From contig NC_085867.1 of assembly GCF_034702125.1 (NCBI RefSeq), forward strand, positions 37,020,721-37,084,720: 64,000 nt of DNA. The letters run 5' to 3'. This DNA comes from Engraulis encrasicolus (Eukaryota; Chordata; Actinopteri; Clupeiformes; Engraulidae). The stretch's first letter is position 1. Each line of letters opens with the position of its first letter. Shown one piece after another: positions 11,304-24,445 of this stretch. The notes under the pieces were generated by a model. It was not told the DNA's origin, did not search any database, and saw only the letters and a list, made by a program, of their open reading frames with translations. Both the position numbers and the translations under genes were made by a program.

Positions 11304-12264
11304 ATGTGGGTGGTTGACGTTTAAGGGCGTAACGCAAAAAAAAAAAAAAGTTTTTCAAATTCCTGAAAAAAATGATGGATAAAAATTGGAAAAAAATAAA
11401 ATAAAATAAAGCACTTAGTGGTCTGTGGAATTTCACCTTATTTTTTGCCATTTTTGGGAAAATGTGTCCTGCATCAACACATAGCATAGGCATGTCACAC
11501 CGCTGGAAAATGGAGTCACACCACAGGGAATTCACTGCATTATGGCCATTTTAATCCTTTTGTATACATGACTGACATCTGAGCTCATGCTAACTTGATA
11601 ATGATATCATGTTTAATCTTAATATGTGTTTTCATTAATAAAAAAAACTTTTTTTCCTCCTATAAGAGCAGTCACACCACAGGACACCATAAAATGAACC
11701 TAAGTATTGCGTGACAGAAAGATTGCAATATGAAGACATATTAAGAGGTTAAGAGTCACCTTAAACTTCCACAGCACTCTCCAATAACTGAGGTACTGAC
11801 TGGTTAGGAGCCAGTCTTTAAGACCCTTGTAGTTGGCCTTGCAGCTGCCCATTCACAAACATTGACATACATGTCACCCCACAGGACGCAATTTGTGTTA
11901 CGAAATTGAACTTGTAGTTAATATTACTGTCTTGAGTTTTTTTCCACATTCACATATCTTAATCTAAAGTAAAGATTTATGCAATCATGCCAAATGCTTC
12001 ATACATTATTCAAAATGTTGTTGGTTAATTTATATATATATTATTATATATTGTTTCATTAATGTTACAGTCACACCGCAGGAAATTTGACATATAAACC
12101 TTTACATAAATCTTAACAAAAATGTTTCTTCTCATCTAAGACTAATATGAAACATAATGTACCACATCTTCTTTCATTGACATTTGTTTTTAAAGGAAAA
12201 TAACAGTTTTGTAGGTTTTTAACCAATGTTACGAAAAAACAAGGCGTCACGTCTCCCACCCATA
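11304..12264. mobile_element. Probable DNA element with inverted TATGTGGGTGG ends
   Basis: The left end TATGTGGGTGGTTGACGT and right end ACGTCTCCCACCCATA are inverse copies. Inside, GTCACACCRC(A)GG-type motifs recur at about 11494, 11515, 11673, 11872 and 12070. Exact ends and superfamily are uncertain. Confidence 0.6.
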
Positions 12265-12644
12265 TGTATATTCACTGAGTTTGGGGTGGTGTTAGTGGGT
12301 GGTAGGTGGGGGTGAGGTGATGATGATGGTGGTAGAGGAGGAGGCTGGCTGCTGTTGGCAGCAGTGGTGGACGGTAGATCTATATGTAGACTGATCTGGT
12401 GGTGTTAACGGGGTGGGGGGGGGAGAGGGGTGGTAGAGATGGAGGCTAGGCTGGGAGGCCGTTTGGTGCTAGGAGTGGTAGTGGTTGGAGGGAGGCTGTT
12501 CGGCTGGGTGGTGGGTGTTAGTGGTAGTGTGTCTGTGTTAGTGGATGCATGGTGGGTAGTGGTCAGTGTTGGTGTTAGTTGGGTGGTGATGATATTTGTG
12601 TTAGTTGGTGGTAGTGGATGGGTGACTGGTAGTGTTGGTGTTCA

Positions 12645-12935
12645 TGTTAGTGGATGGGTAGTGTTAATGCTTCTGTTAGTGGGTGGTAGTGGGTGGGTAG
12701 TGTTAATGCTTCTGTTAGTGGGTGGTAGTGGGTGGGTAGTGTTAATGCTTCTGTTAGTGGGTGGTAGTGGGTGGGTAGTGTTAATGCTTCTGTTAGTGGG
12801 TGGTACTGGAGGGGTAATGTCAGTGGGTGGTAACTTAGTGGATGGGTAGTGTTAATGCTTCTGTTAGTGGGTGGTAGTGGATGGGTAGTGTTAATGCTTC
12901 TGTTAGTGGGTGGTAGTGGATGGGTGGCTGGTAGT
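12645..12935. repeat. 39-bp minisatellite
   Basis: The unit begins GTGTTAATGCTTCTGTTAGT and continues with GGGTGGTAGTGGGTGGGTA. Copies start at 12661, 12700, 12739 and 12778, with diverged copies at about 12850 and 12889. It lies in a wider GTGGT-rich zone (12290-12990). Because 39 is a multiple of 3 it produces a long repetitive open frame that is not a gene. Confidence 0.93.
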
Positions 12936-13191
12936 GTCTGTTCATGTTAGTGGGTAGTGTGAGTGCCGGTGCTAGTTGAGTGGTGATGATGTTGGATGGG
13001 TTATGGAGGTCGGGAGGCCAGCTGTAGCAGGGGCCGCTTCAGCCCGATATTGACCAGCCAGAGGGAAACCCTGACAGGGCAGATTTATTCAGTGTCGTGC
13101 GGCCAAGCAGAAGCAGATTGTGCTGAAATATTGATGTCATGGACGTTGCCACTAACACACACACAGACACGGCACGCACAGGCATGCACAG

Positions 13192-13296
<105 letters not shown>

Positions 13297-13499
13297 TATG
13301 AGAGCGAGAGAATGAGAGACAGAGAAAGAAAGAAAGACAGACACAAAGAGAGAGAAAGGGATTGAGAGAGGGCACAGACACACAGAGCTAGGCCTCCCCA
13401 TTGCACATTCACTGCGCTGACTTGCTCCGGTCCTACAGTACTCATCCTGCTTTGGCCTGCAATGCGATGGTTTGGTTCGCTAGCCCAAGGTGACTGGTG

Positions 13500-13521
13500 G
13501 CAAGGCAAGGCAAGGCAAGGC
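13500..13521. repeat. (GCAAG)n short tandem repeat
   Basis: Four GCAAG pentamers. Confidence 0.85.
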
Positions 13522-14387
13522 AGCCAGGCACGCCAAGTATTTATATCCCAGACAGTTTTTCATTTCCCCGCGTCATGCTCCCGGCGTCTTCTTCAGCTCG
13601 GGAGAACATTAAAGAGAGGTCATGTGCTTGTGTACATAGAGTACACACAGTATTGTGTTCTTGCGCTGACCAGGGTCACGGAAGCAGAAGTGAGTGAGTG
13701 AGCAGCGCGGCATGCTATGAGCGAGGAAGCGGAGCCCAACTTCCAATCGAGAATAACACGTGTTGTCATGAGTTGTCTTAATAATAACGACCTTCCAGTT
13801 TCGTAGTAAGATTTCACCCTTCCAGTTTATAGCAAATTTCCTGGAAAAAAACATTGCATCTTTTTCAGCTGTATTGCTAACTCGCCCATGGGAGAGACTT
13901 TTTTTTTGACGTGTACGGTACATCCTTGGTCCCACGAGAGGACGAGATCAGGAGCAGCAGATAGGCCTCGTCCCATTGGCTGAGGCGTCCCTTGGCGCCG
14001 GTTGCTTGGGCAACCAATCCCCAGGCTGGATACTGGTAGAGGAGCTGCTGAACATCAGTGTTGACGCCGGGGCCCCACTGGTTAATGAGGACCCTTGTTA
14101 GTGTGGCATTGTTTGTTGGGAACGGCTCAAGTTTCATTCACATCATTAGCCTGATGTAGTTTTTCATTCAACAAGTTGCCTGCTATTGTAGTCGTGGCAG
14201 ATTGCATGACAAGGACCCCCCCTGTAGCCCTCCACTCATATCTCAGAGATGGACAGTGGTGCAGGATTTCTACAAGTCCTCAGGATTCCCCTTTTTTTGC
14301 ACAGTAGTGGTTTACATTTTTTGGGGATGAATATGTTTCTATGCAATCATTTTGGTGTACAAAAACACACAATTACACACGCTATTA

Positions 14388-14559
14388 TTTACATGATGTT
14401 TTTCATTACGAATGAATAATTATGAATGAAATAGTTCTGTCGACTTAGTGTTACTTTGGTCTTTCATTTAATACCGATTTGTGAAGTGTTTACATGATGT
14501 TTTCAAAGCGTTATTCAGAATTAAAGTCAGTTCATTCTGAATGAAATGTCTCATGTAAA
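14388..14559. repeat. Degenerate inverted repeat, possible MITE
   Basis: TTTACATGATG..TTCATT on the left faces AATGAA..TCATGTAAA on the right. The arms are imperfect, no target duplication was found and the family is unknown. Confidence 0.45.
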
Positions 14560-15410
14560 CATAGCAAATATGCATGATAAACTTTGACGCCTTGTTCAAA
14601 AGGTTGGTTGCATTTGGCTGGCAGTATGTGTTAACTGTATTAAAAGCAAAGCTCCTTCACATCCTAATAGCACCATGCATGCCTCCTGTTACCAGCCAGG
14701 GGTTCCTCTCATCAAAGCACTTAAATGCACCAGGTTGTTTTGGGCTCGAGCTTTGTTCCGCTCTTGGCAGGCGGTTGTTGCAAGCAGTTCCTCTTGCCAC
14801 ACACTTAGAGAGGCCGCCGCCGTATTCTCTTCTTAGCCCACTGGGCGCTTTAAAGCCTTGCCAACAACAACTTCCCCTTTTTACTTACTGGAGCTCGTCT
14901 GCACATGTTTGAACAGTGTCTTTGTTGTCAGGAAGATCATCATTTAGCATTTTTCTAGAGTAACTTGTAGCAGGTGAGTTCAGTTAGCTTTCCCACGCTC
15001 CACTTTGATGATGAGCGCTGTGGAGAACAACTTTCTTAGCCTGGTAAACTACTAGCAAGTATTTTTTTTTGTGATGACGCAACTCTGCTGCTCTGTACAT
15101 ATGGATGTACAGTGAAGCAGTTGGCTGAGAAACACCATGCTAAGGGGCTCATAGCCTCATTTATGGCTAATGCAGCCTGGTATCTACTGGTAATGTCTGT
15201 CCCTTAGGAAGAACCAGTGCACTCTTCTCTCTGGTGTCTTCCCTCCCATAGAGTAGCAGTGGAGTACAGCCAAGATGCTATCATTATGGAGCATCCTACT
15301 AGACATCAATGATTAGCCTCCCATCTTGGCTATGAATCTTGCCTGTGGCATGTCAGGGTTTAAAAAAATAAATAAATAAAATGTTTAACTACTGACTAAT
15401 ACTGACTGGG

Positions 15411-15480
15411 GCCCTGAGGAATGTCTTTGACCTAAAGCGTGGCAAGCGAAACAGCAAAAAAACCCATTGAAGTGTTTTCT
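15411..15480 (+). repeat. Dispersed GAAACG-motif repeat, copy 1
   Basis: CCCTGAGGAATGTC, then AAGCGAAACAGC, resembling the CTGATGAAG..CGAAACG signature repeated at 24.4, 50.2, 55.5 and 57.4 kb. Diverged. Confidence 0.4.
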
Positions 15481-16176
15481 CGGTTTTGTTTGTTTATGTT
15501 GAGCATGTTTTAGTTGTGATGAGAGCGTTCTAATCCGTCGAAATGACTAAACTACTGACTGATTGCTATTGCCCTTGCGTGGCATGGCTTTGCACATCTG
15601 CACTGGCTGCATCAACCCTGGAGGCGAAACTTGGGGTTTGGGTGAGGACACGGCATTAGATAACCATCCTCTGCGTAATAACCGGCTTGCAAACACACAC
15701 ACACATACACACACAGAAGCAGAAGTCTCGTGTCCCGGGCTGATCATCGGTAGCTGCTGCAGCTATCAGGGCTTTTGCAATATCAGGAAGTGTTTTTGAG
15801 TTTTTTGTTTTGTTTGTATCGACACGACAGAAGGGAAGAACAACAAAAAGAGAGGTTTAGCAATATCTTGTACACATGCAATCGACCCCTAGTGTTGTTA
15901 TAACATACATGATGTTCTCTTGCTACAGATATGAAGGTTTCATCCTCGGGTGTGGCATTGGGGCGAGCGTTTTGTTTTGAGGTCTTTGGTGATTAAACGC
16001 TTGATAGATGGAGCCTCAGGGGTGGCTGGCGGTGAAGCTTGAGTGCCACTGACGGAGAGTGTCACTGCGGCTGCTCCCTGCTCCTCGTGGCTCCTCAGGA
16101 GATGGAGCAGCCTTTGGGGGCTGCATCATGTGTCATCCCAGCTGTCTGCTGGTGGTTGGCAGTTGGAGCCCAGAGC

Positions 16177-16373
<197 letters not shown>

Positions 16374-17410
16374 TGACACAGACCGTCTGTTGCCTATCAC
16401 TCTGTTGAAGTGCCCACGGAGGGGAGCTAATGACAGGGGGGGGGCAAGCTCAGCCTGGCTTCTGTGTTTAACTCCTGATAATGGGTGGCCTTATTCTGTA
16501 AAGCTGGGCGAGATTCAAGATGGGTGGCAGACAGAACTTTCATCGTTACAGTCAGGGCAAAGTTTTCCTACACAAGGACAGATAAACTTACTAATACAAC
16601 GACTGCTACTGCTACATGGAGTATGGCTCACAGTAGGACTAAGCAGCAAATTAATAGCTAGACTTATGATTAGTCCTTAGAATTTTTAGAATTATTAGAA
16701 TCGTTTGAGCGTATGGTTATGGCAGATTGGGAAGAATTCATACTTTAAAGTAAAAAAAAAAAATAACTGAAGAAAAAAATCTAAAGAAATGAGCAGACAA
16801 TTGCACAAAACTGCAAATTAATCACCTGTCTCTTGTTTTTCCCACATCTCTCCTGCAGTACAAAAGCAGTCTTGCATTCTCATTTGCAAAGCACTGTTCA
16901 GTTACGTTCCACCCAAACAGATTGATTTCGAGTGGGCACTTCAAGCGCGGGCCTGTCCAACTTCGAGATCCACGTCAGACCGTTTATGTCGGTTTGTCCA
17001 TAATGTGCACAATAGGCCGTTGACACTCTCAGGACAGGGAGGCATTTAAAGTCATTTCCACGCCTAGGAGGCTTATCTGGGGGCTGTAAGAAAAAAGAGG
17101 ATCAATGAGTTAAACTCCCCCCAAAATCCATGATTATCTCCTCTTAGCCTTGTCATTTCCTTTTGTTCGGTGAGTCCCTGGCGCCCCGAGTGTGGTGGCA
17201 GATATGTGGCGGCCCACAACAGATGAGGTGGGGGGGAAGTCTGATGGGAGCAGAGCTGCCAAATGTACGAGGAGGAGAGACTTGGGCGTGCGAGAGCCGC
17301 GAGGAGAAGGCACGGCACAGCACAGCACACCATGCTTGTCCTCCACTCCACGTGGCTGTCTTGTTTACTTTCCATTTCTGTTTACTTTCTGCCTCTGTCG
17401 CTCACGTGCC

Positions 17411-17412
<2 letters not shown>

Positions 17413-17498
<86 letters not shown>

Positions 17499-17503
17499 CT
17501 CTC

Positions 17504-17564
<61 letters not shown>
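17413..17564. repeat. (CT)n microsatellite
   Basis: About 150 bases of CT with two CTGTTT interruptions near 17494. Confidence 0.97.
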
Positions 17565-17568
<4 letters not shown>

Positions 17569-17727
17569 ATGTCCTCTCTGTCCCTCACTCACCTAATCTG
17601 TCCATCTGGATGGCTTGCTTCTTCTCCGTGTGTGTGTATGTGTGTGTTAGCCTTTTAGTGTGCAAGCATGTGGGGCCTGTGGGTGTTGACTGAACTCTAT
17701 CTGTACAGTGTCGTGTCACACACAGGA

Positions 17728-18110
17728 AGAGAGCAAGGTTAAAGGGAGAGAGAGAGGAAGAGAGAGAGAGGAAGAGAGAGAGAGAACCAGAGAAGTAGAG
17801 AGGGAGAGAGAGGGGGAGGGAACCGGAGAAGTAGAAAGAGAGAGAGTGGGAACCGGAGAAGTAGAAGGAGAGAGATGGAACAAGAGAGGCCAGCATAGAT
17901 GGAGGAGAGAGGGAGAGAGAGAGACAGACTAACATAGAGGAAAAAGAGATACTGAGAGAGCGGCGTAGGGAGGAAGAGGGGGTGAACAAAAGAGGCTAAC
18001 TCTAGGGGAGAGAGGGAGAGACAGAGAGGCTAACAGAAAGAGAGAGGGAGGGAGAGAGAGAGAGAGGGGGGGAGGGAGTCATGGGGAGAATGAGAGGCTA
18101 ACAGAGGGAG
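17728..18110. repeat. Purine-rich (GA) tract with imperfect tandem units
   Basis: About 380 bases of almost pure A/G on the + strand. GGAACCGGAGAAGTAGA-like units occur at about 17783, 17819 and 17850. Confidence 0.85.
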
Positions 18111-20280
18111 GGCTTTTGTGGCTGTGTCGGATCAGGCCATTGGGCCTGCGGATGGTGAAATGTATACAAGGCTTTTGGCAGCTAATCACAGGTGCTGCTG
18201 TGGAGGGAGGGAGGTAGTGGTCTAGTGTCTTGTGTCTTGTCGTTTTTCCTCCCCCCGCTTTCTTTCTTTCATTGAGTGCCCTTGCTGCCAGGCTTAAATG
18301 GAACCAACTGATATTATTTACACAATACACACACCACCGTCTTCTGCGTAGTTCCTGGAACAACATGGCACTACTGTATATTTGTTCACAGAACCGTAAC
18401 GGTCCTCAAGGGAGGAAACGGAATCTCCCAGGCAGTTTTGTTCGCTTCCTGCTGACTGATCAAACGCGGGCCGGCCCGTTCACTTCAATCGCTCGCTGTA
18501 TCCATTAACTGTCTGTTGGGGAGAAATGTTCCATAGTTGCAGTATATGGGGTGGGGGGGTTGCTTTGAGGTCTTAATGCCTTTGAGGAGAGGAAATGGCC
18601 TTGCAGATGAGTACCAAGTTCTCATAACACACTGTACTGAAAACAGCAGAATGTAAGGAAAGTAGTTAAATGTTTTTGTTTATCAGCAATCATTAAAGGA
18701 ACTAAAGCTACAGTGACATGACCAATGAAGCGCCCCAAAATCATTCGAAAGCTACAATGGAGTACAATGAATGATGAGGAGGCCCAGTGAATTCCCTGTT
18801 GGCCAAGACCAGAGAGAGAGAGAGAGATGGAGAGAGAGAGTGGGATGATGAGATGGAAGTCAGGTGTGGAGAGATGACATTTCCCATCATGCCCGGCGTC
18901 ATGGTAAAGCTCCGTGGGAGGTGGTGGCTCTAGTCCCTGCAATGGCGTCACTGTTGATGATGGGTCCAAAAATTGCCTCCAGCCATCAGTGTGTCACCAA
19001 TGCCTCTCTGGCCATTGAGTTGTGTAGAGTTACCGTTCTGATGGTGCCGCCGCCACCACAGCTAGTGGTGAGTGAGCTGGTGCATAACAACAATGAGGGT
19101 CTTTGTTGCGTAGCAAGGCAGGTAGCCCCTGTTAGCCAGTTAGCAGGGTAGCACAGAGAATCGATGCCAGTGTGTCTCTGTTGCCTCTCAGTTGCTACAG
19201 GACATACTTTTGCTGAGGTTGAATTGGATCTACTTGGATTGGAAAGCAATCTGTGAGTGGGTAAAAGAGGCTTTGGTCTGTTCCAATCGACGGTATCAAC
19301 GGTATTAACTTTTAGTGTGACATTGTGAGATTGTGAGACTGCCTATACTGTGTTGGCAAATTCCGAAAGTGTCTGTGTGTGTGGGTAATATGTGTTCAAT
19401 AATCACCATCACTCTCTTTTTCGCCACCCCTGTTCCTACTCTCCCTGTGAAGAGGGTCACACATTGTTAGGGAGGTGTGAGGGATATTTCCCCTTCGTCT
19501 GTTGAGTGGCTTTGATACTCTACAGACCTTCCACTGGAGATTAGAGGAAGTGCATTCACCGCTTCAGTTGGGACCATCTCCATTCATAACACTCTGATGC
19601 TTTAAGCTTTACACTCTCTCTTCCATAGAGGCCATTAACTGGGAAATGCTGACTCGACAAACAAACAAACAAACAAAGTAAGCAAAAATAAATTAAGTGT
19701 CCTGGAAAGAAGTGAGTCACTACTTTGATGGTGAAATTGGAACAAGGCCAACAACGTCACAAGACAATAAAAGGATGAAGGACTCGAACAGAAATTTCAA
19801 TTAAAACTCCCGTTGTGGGAAAAAAAAACCTTTCAACAAACGGTATAGGAATAAGACTCGTCCCAGCCAGTTTCATTAACGCCATCATAAAACCAGACCA
19901 TTCCGACAGGGCTTGTTTGTAGCGGTGTTGTCAAAACTTGTCCCTGTTAATTTGAGGGTGTAAAATTTAATCGACTGTCGAACTCATTCTGTTTCGACCG
20001 GCCCAGATGTGTTAAAATGTCTTTTGTTCTTCCATTTGACCCTTTGACTCGCTAGAACTGCTAACATGTCTGGTCCGTTGCCTGTGTCTTTGTGTGCCTA
20101 CTATAGTGCTGTGTGTTGTGCCTTCTGGTTGCCACGACGCTGTCGGCATTCTCACAAACATCAGGTGATGTTCAGACACAACAATAATCTGGACATAAAT
20201 GGTGCGGTTCATTGATTGTTTTCCTGTGCACTCACTGTCTGTTTGCCTGTCTGTGTGTCTGGCTTGTTTGTAAACAGCAT

Positions 20281-20339
20281 CTCTCTATCTCTCTCTCGCT
20301 GCCTCTCTCTCTCTCTCTGCCTCTCTCTCTCTGCCTCTC

Positions 20340-20380
<41 letters not shown>

Positions 20381-20398
20381 CTCTCTCTCTCGCTGCCT
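20281..20398. repeat. Imperfect (CT)n tract
   Basis: CT repeats interrupted by CTGC. Confidence 0.93.
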
Positions 20399-21189
20399 CA
20401 CACACACACACTCCCTTTCTTTCTCTCACACTGTGTTTCTCTTTTAGTTTTTCCTGAACTGTCTCATTTAAAAGCATTCACTCATCTCTAGATTTTGCTA
20501 GTAGCCTTCTGTGGTACACCAATAGGATTCTGTGTGATGTTTGTGTGTTTGTTTCAGAATGAGCCGTCTATCCACACACTACATCGTGGCCACTGTTTAT
20601 GGTTCCATCTGACTTGACATAGATTTACTACCTAAGAAACCACTTTTTTATCCTTCGCCAACGTGGTTTTGTTGGTGGGCTGACTACTAGAATTGAGGGG
20701 CTTTGGTTTGGACACACCACTGTGGTAATGTCACAGCAGCGCTGCACTTCACTGGTCGCTGAGCTGAGTGGAATGTTATATGTGGTGTCTGTCGCCAATT
20801 TGAACTCGCCCATTCCGCTTGGTTTTCCGAGACGCAAGAGTGTCATTGTCGAGTCCCCATAGCCTTCCACCCGCCATTGTGTCTGGTTTAGTGTATATGC
20901 CCCGTCTTCCATATATGGTTTTACAGTGCTTTGGCAAGCACGTTAATTTGGTGTGCTCAGCAGAATGCGAGACAGATGTGTAAATATGTTGCTGAGACCC
21001 TTTAGAAGTTATCAGGGGGCTGCCTGTGTCTGGGTATGTCTGCCTGTCTGCGAGTGTTTGCTTTGAGGTGTGTGTAGCGTACAGTGTTTTGTGTGGGTGG
21101 AGACGGAGCGGCTTTTAGTAGGCAAACAAACAGCAGTATTAAAGCTTACCATAGGGTGACTGAGTCACAGAGATCGGAAGTGGCAGAAT

Positions 21190-21210
21190 GGAATGGAATG
21201 GAATGGAATT
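21190..21210. repeat. (GGAAT)n, four units
   Basis: A short TGGAA-type pentamer run. Confidence 0.85.
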
Positions 21211-21845
21211 TAGCGCTTTGTGATGTCACAGATCCATATTACCGGTACATTCTCTCGTCTAATGGACTTCCATGATGTATAATGAGCCCTTCGAGTGGTT
21301 AGGGCGCCCTAAGAAGTGATGACTCATGCAAGGTTATTGATATTGTCTCCTGAAGGGTACCTACAGGAGAAACTGCTGTGTGCATTTTGACCTCCTAGGG
21401 TCCAGTTTTTCCCCTTTCAGTAATATAAGGCTATATTGAACAAAGTGCTCTTGTCAAGTTGCATAAGCTTGGTGGTATGCTGACAAATAGTTGCGCTCTT
21501 TTGAACAAAGGCCTCTTTATATTGAGGTCCAAGCTTTTGGGATATTAACTTCGCTCAAGGTGAAATTTTATGAGGAGAGGTTGTCTTCGGCTGCCCACTG
21601 GCCATTCGGGAGCTGCGTAGGGGGGGTGGGGGGTGAAGCAAAGAAACGAAAACAGAAAATAGCTAATTTCCTGTTTAGAATTTGTGCCGGCCAACTCCCC
21701 CTTTTTTAGTAGCGGTAGTAAACAGCAACTGAAAGGGGAGCAGAAAAAGTTGCTTGTTTGTCTGAAGCCAAATTGGTGGGGAGGGGAAGGGAGTGTGGGG
21801 AAGTGCTATGTTTTTCCATGATGCTGTCTATGTGGAGTTGCACTC

Positions 21846-21915
21846 GGGCCTGTCACAGTCAGGCAAGCAATCTGGGCAATTTTCTAAGGCCCACAGCTGA
21901 AACAGGGCTCTCTGG
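21846..21915. repeat. Fragment of a dispersed repeat (copy B2)
   Basis: CCTGTCACAGTCAGGCAAGC and following bases resemble 3861-3925. Confidence 0.4.
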
Positions 21916-22073
21916 TAATGACTGGTCATGTACTTCTATTTCAATGGCCACTTTATGAGTGTAGCTGCACCTCCCTAAATTCAATGACCGATAAGTGCTA
22001 CTGCAATGGAAACATCTCTCGATGTGGCCCCTCTACAATAGTTTTAAGGAGAAGAAGGTGGAGTGTGTGTAAG

Positions 22074-22335
22074 GTCCCCCAAGTCCCTCTTTGCCTGGGG
22101 CCCCCAAGTCCCTCTTTGCCTGGGGCCCCCAAGTCCCTCTTTGCCTGGGGCCCCCAAGTCCCTCTTTGCCTGGGGCCCCCAAGTCCCTCTTTGCCTGGGG
22201 CCCCCAAGTCCCTCTTTGCCTGGGGCCCCCAAGTCCCTCTTTGCCTGGGGCCCCCAAGTCCCTCTTTGCCTGGGGCCCCCAAAGTCTCTCTTGGCCTTGG
22301 GCCCCAAAGTCTCCATTGGCCTTGGCCCCTCCAAA
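22074..22335. repeat. 25-bp minisatellite
   Basis: Unit AAGTCCCTCTTTGCCTGGGG plus CCCCC. Eight identical units start at 22081, 22106, 22131, 22156, 22181, 22206, 22231 and 22256, followed by two diverged units. The copy identity implies recent expansion. Period 25 shifts the frame each unit, so all three frames stay open without being coding. Confidence 0.97.
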
Positions 22336-23182
22336 TACATTGAAGTGGCCCTGGTTGCACTGGGGCTGAAAGGTTACATGGCTGCTTCCCCCAGATTGCA
22401 GATGTTAATTTCGGTGTTTACTTTTGGATTGTAAATGTTGCACCAACCCTCATAAAGCACCTTGGAAGGAGCTGGCATAATGAATGTGCTCCACTGGCCT
22501 CGCTTGCTCTGCATCTGCTGGAGATGGATAAACATGGTCTCGGTTTGCAGAGTTCCTCTGCAATGCTTTTTGGCTTATCTAGAACACAAGCTGTTCCACC
22601 CTTTTAATTTTGTTGACTGTTACTGACTGTTCCTTTATTTTTTCCGTCTGTACTGTTTGTGTTTCATCCAACAGAAGTGCAATTTGCCGTTTGTTCAGAA
22701 CAGTTAATGGCTGTAGACCACAGCTCTTTCTGATGACCGTTGTCAAAAATGATGACTAACATTTCATGCCATTAAGTTAGTAAAATACTATACATTATAG
22801 ACGCACCCAAAATTGCAACGCCCAATGTCTAGTACAAGAGTCTCATCCACTTCAACCCTTTTAAGCTCAAACACCAACACTGGCCTATAAACCCTGTTCT
22901 GAATAGACTGGGAGCATACCCTTACATGTTGTGTGATGATGAGATGAGATCTTTCTCAGCGCATGTTTTTTTGAAGCCCCCCCCCTCCTGTTTCTTGGGG
23001 GACATTTGAACAACAGTTTCTCCCTGGCACGCTAAGCTCTCCATGGGAGTACACATTGTGGCCAAAGCCTGGCATTGTGTTGCTCCAGCCGAGTAGATAA
23101 TGCCCTCTGACTTGCCCACCGCTTGCACCGCTGTACGCTGTGCACTGTCCAGTGTACCCAACTGCACACTGCATACTCTCCG

Positions 23183-23317
23183 TTACTGACTGGCCGGGCC
23201 CAGGACAAAGTCATCTGAAAAGGCCTCCCCATCCAATGCATGTACAATGTAATGAGGACACACCTCCCTGTCTTGGGCCTAGGACAACTGACCCCTTTGC
23301 CCCCTCGGACTTCCCTG
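23183..23317. mobile_element. hAT MITE family A, inverted, truncated
   Basis: GGGCCCAGGACAAAGTCATC, AATGTAATGAGGAC and GACAACTGACCCCTTTGCCC follow the family order in reverse orientation. The copy ends CTTCCCTG, the inverse of the family start, and is directly followed by a (CTG)n run. The other terminus is eroded. Confidence 0.72.
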
Positions 23318-23337
23318 CTGCTGCTGCTGCTGCTGTG
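23317..23337. repeat. (CTG)n short repeat
   Basis: Six to seven CTG units abutting the MITE end. Confidence 0.85.
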
Positions 23338-24201
23338 TGAATTCGGAAGTGTTGGACTCCATGGACTAGTGCGGGTTCACTACACACATCGCACAGTGTG
23401 GCCAAAGCTTTCTGTCAGTGTAATGAACATTAATATGAACCAAAAGCAAAATACAAGATGACTAATATTACTGTGCTTGATATGACAATTAGCATTATTT
23501 TAATAGCTGGAGCCAGGTCAGAGCAGAAAGATTTGTGTTTCCCCAACCATGTCGTGTGGGACACATTGTGGAAAAAGTGTTGTTGGTGTTGTTGAGCATT
23601 TGAAAAAATGAGTACCGGTAAGTGTGAACCATATTCAAAATGGATGGCACTGGTAGGAATATTGGTGTCATAGTCATAGATAGCAAAAGCTGGAGGTCAA
23701 ACAGCAGAAATCTTTGTTTCCCCTGCCAAGTAGAAAAAGCAGCCTTGATTCACCCAGCGCTGTCCGGACTCCTGTTCCCGCTCCACTGGCTGCTGGTGTG
23801 AATTCGGAAGCGTTGGATCCCGGAGGGCCGCCTCTTTTTTTTTTTTTTTTTGTAATTCCATGCAACCTGTGTCCTGTGGTGGTCAGTCACATTGTTTCAG
23901 GAAGTGAGAGACAGGAAGGGACAATGGTGATGGTTTGCCACATTGTACAAAGTGTACAGTTACACTCGAGAGGAGAAATAACACAAAAAAGGACGGAGTC
24001 AAGTGTCTCTGTTTTAATCATGGCGCCACAAGCGATACAATTTTAACACAAATAATCAAAACATAAAGCCAAAGAGCTTTGAAGTCCCATAAGGGCACGT
24101 AGCTTGTTGTGGCCTTGAGCAACACAAACAGCAGATCTTGTGCTCGTTGCCTCCGCCGGTTTCCTTTGTAGTCTAAAGGCACATCTTCTCCTTTGTTTAC
24201 G

Positions 24202-24205
<4 letters not shown>

Positions 24206-24296
<91 letters not shown>
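24206..24296. repeat. (AC)n microsatellite
   Basis: About 45 uninterrupted units. Confidence 0.98.
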
Positions 24297-24299
<3 letters not shown>

Positions 24300-24354
24300 T
24301 GCACACACGTCCAATTAAACAGGTTCTAGATTAAACCTCATCATAAAATGAAAG

Positions 24355-24445
24355 AAGGAAGATCTTCACACCGTTGCTGCTCCTAGTTTATTATAGAAAA
24401 CCTTTAAACCTTAGATGGTCTTCATCAGGTGAACTACACTTAACA
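24355..24445 (-). repeat. Dispersed GATGAAGA-motif repeat, copy 2
   Basis: On the - strand it reads CTGATGAAGACCATCTAAGG and later GGAGCAGCAACGGTGTGAAG, the same order as other copies in this intron series. Confidence 0.5.

Noticed and set aside
12430..12849. 139-codon repetitive frame (VLMLLLVGGSG units)
   Set aside because: The 39-bp minisatellite keeps frame by its length. There is no start context, splice evidence or known domain.
22063..22434. Repetitive proline/leucine frames on both strands
   Set aside because: A 25-bp tandem unit leaves all frames open. This is a minisatellite, not a collagen-like gene.
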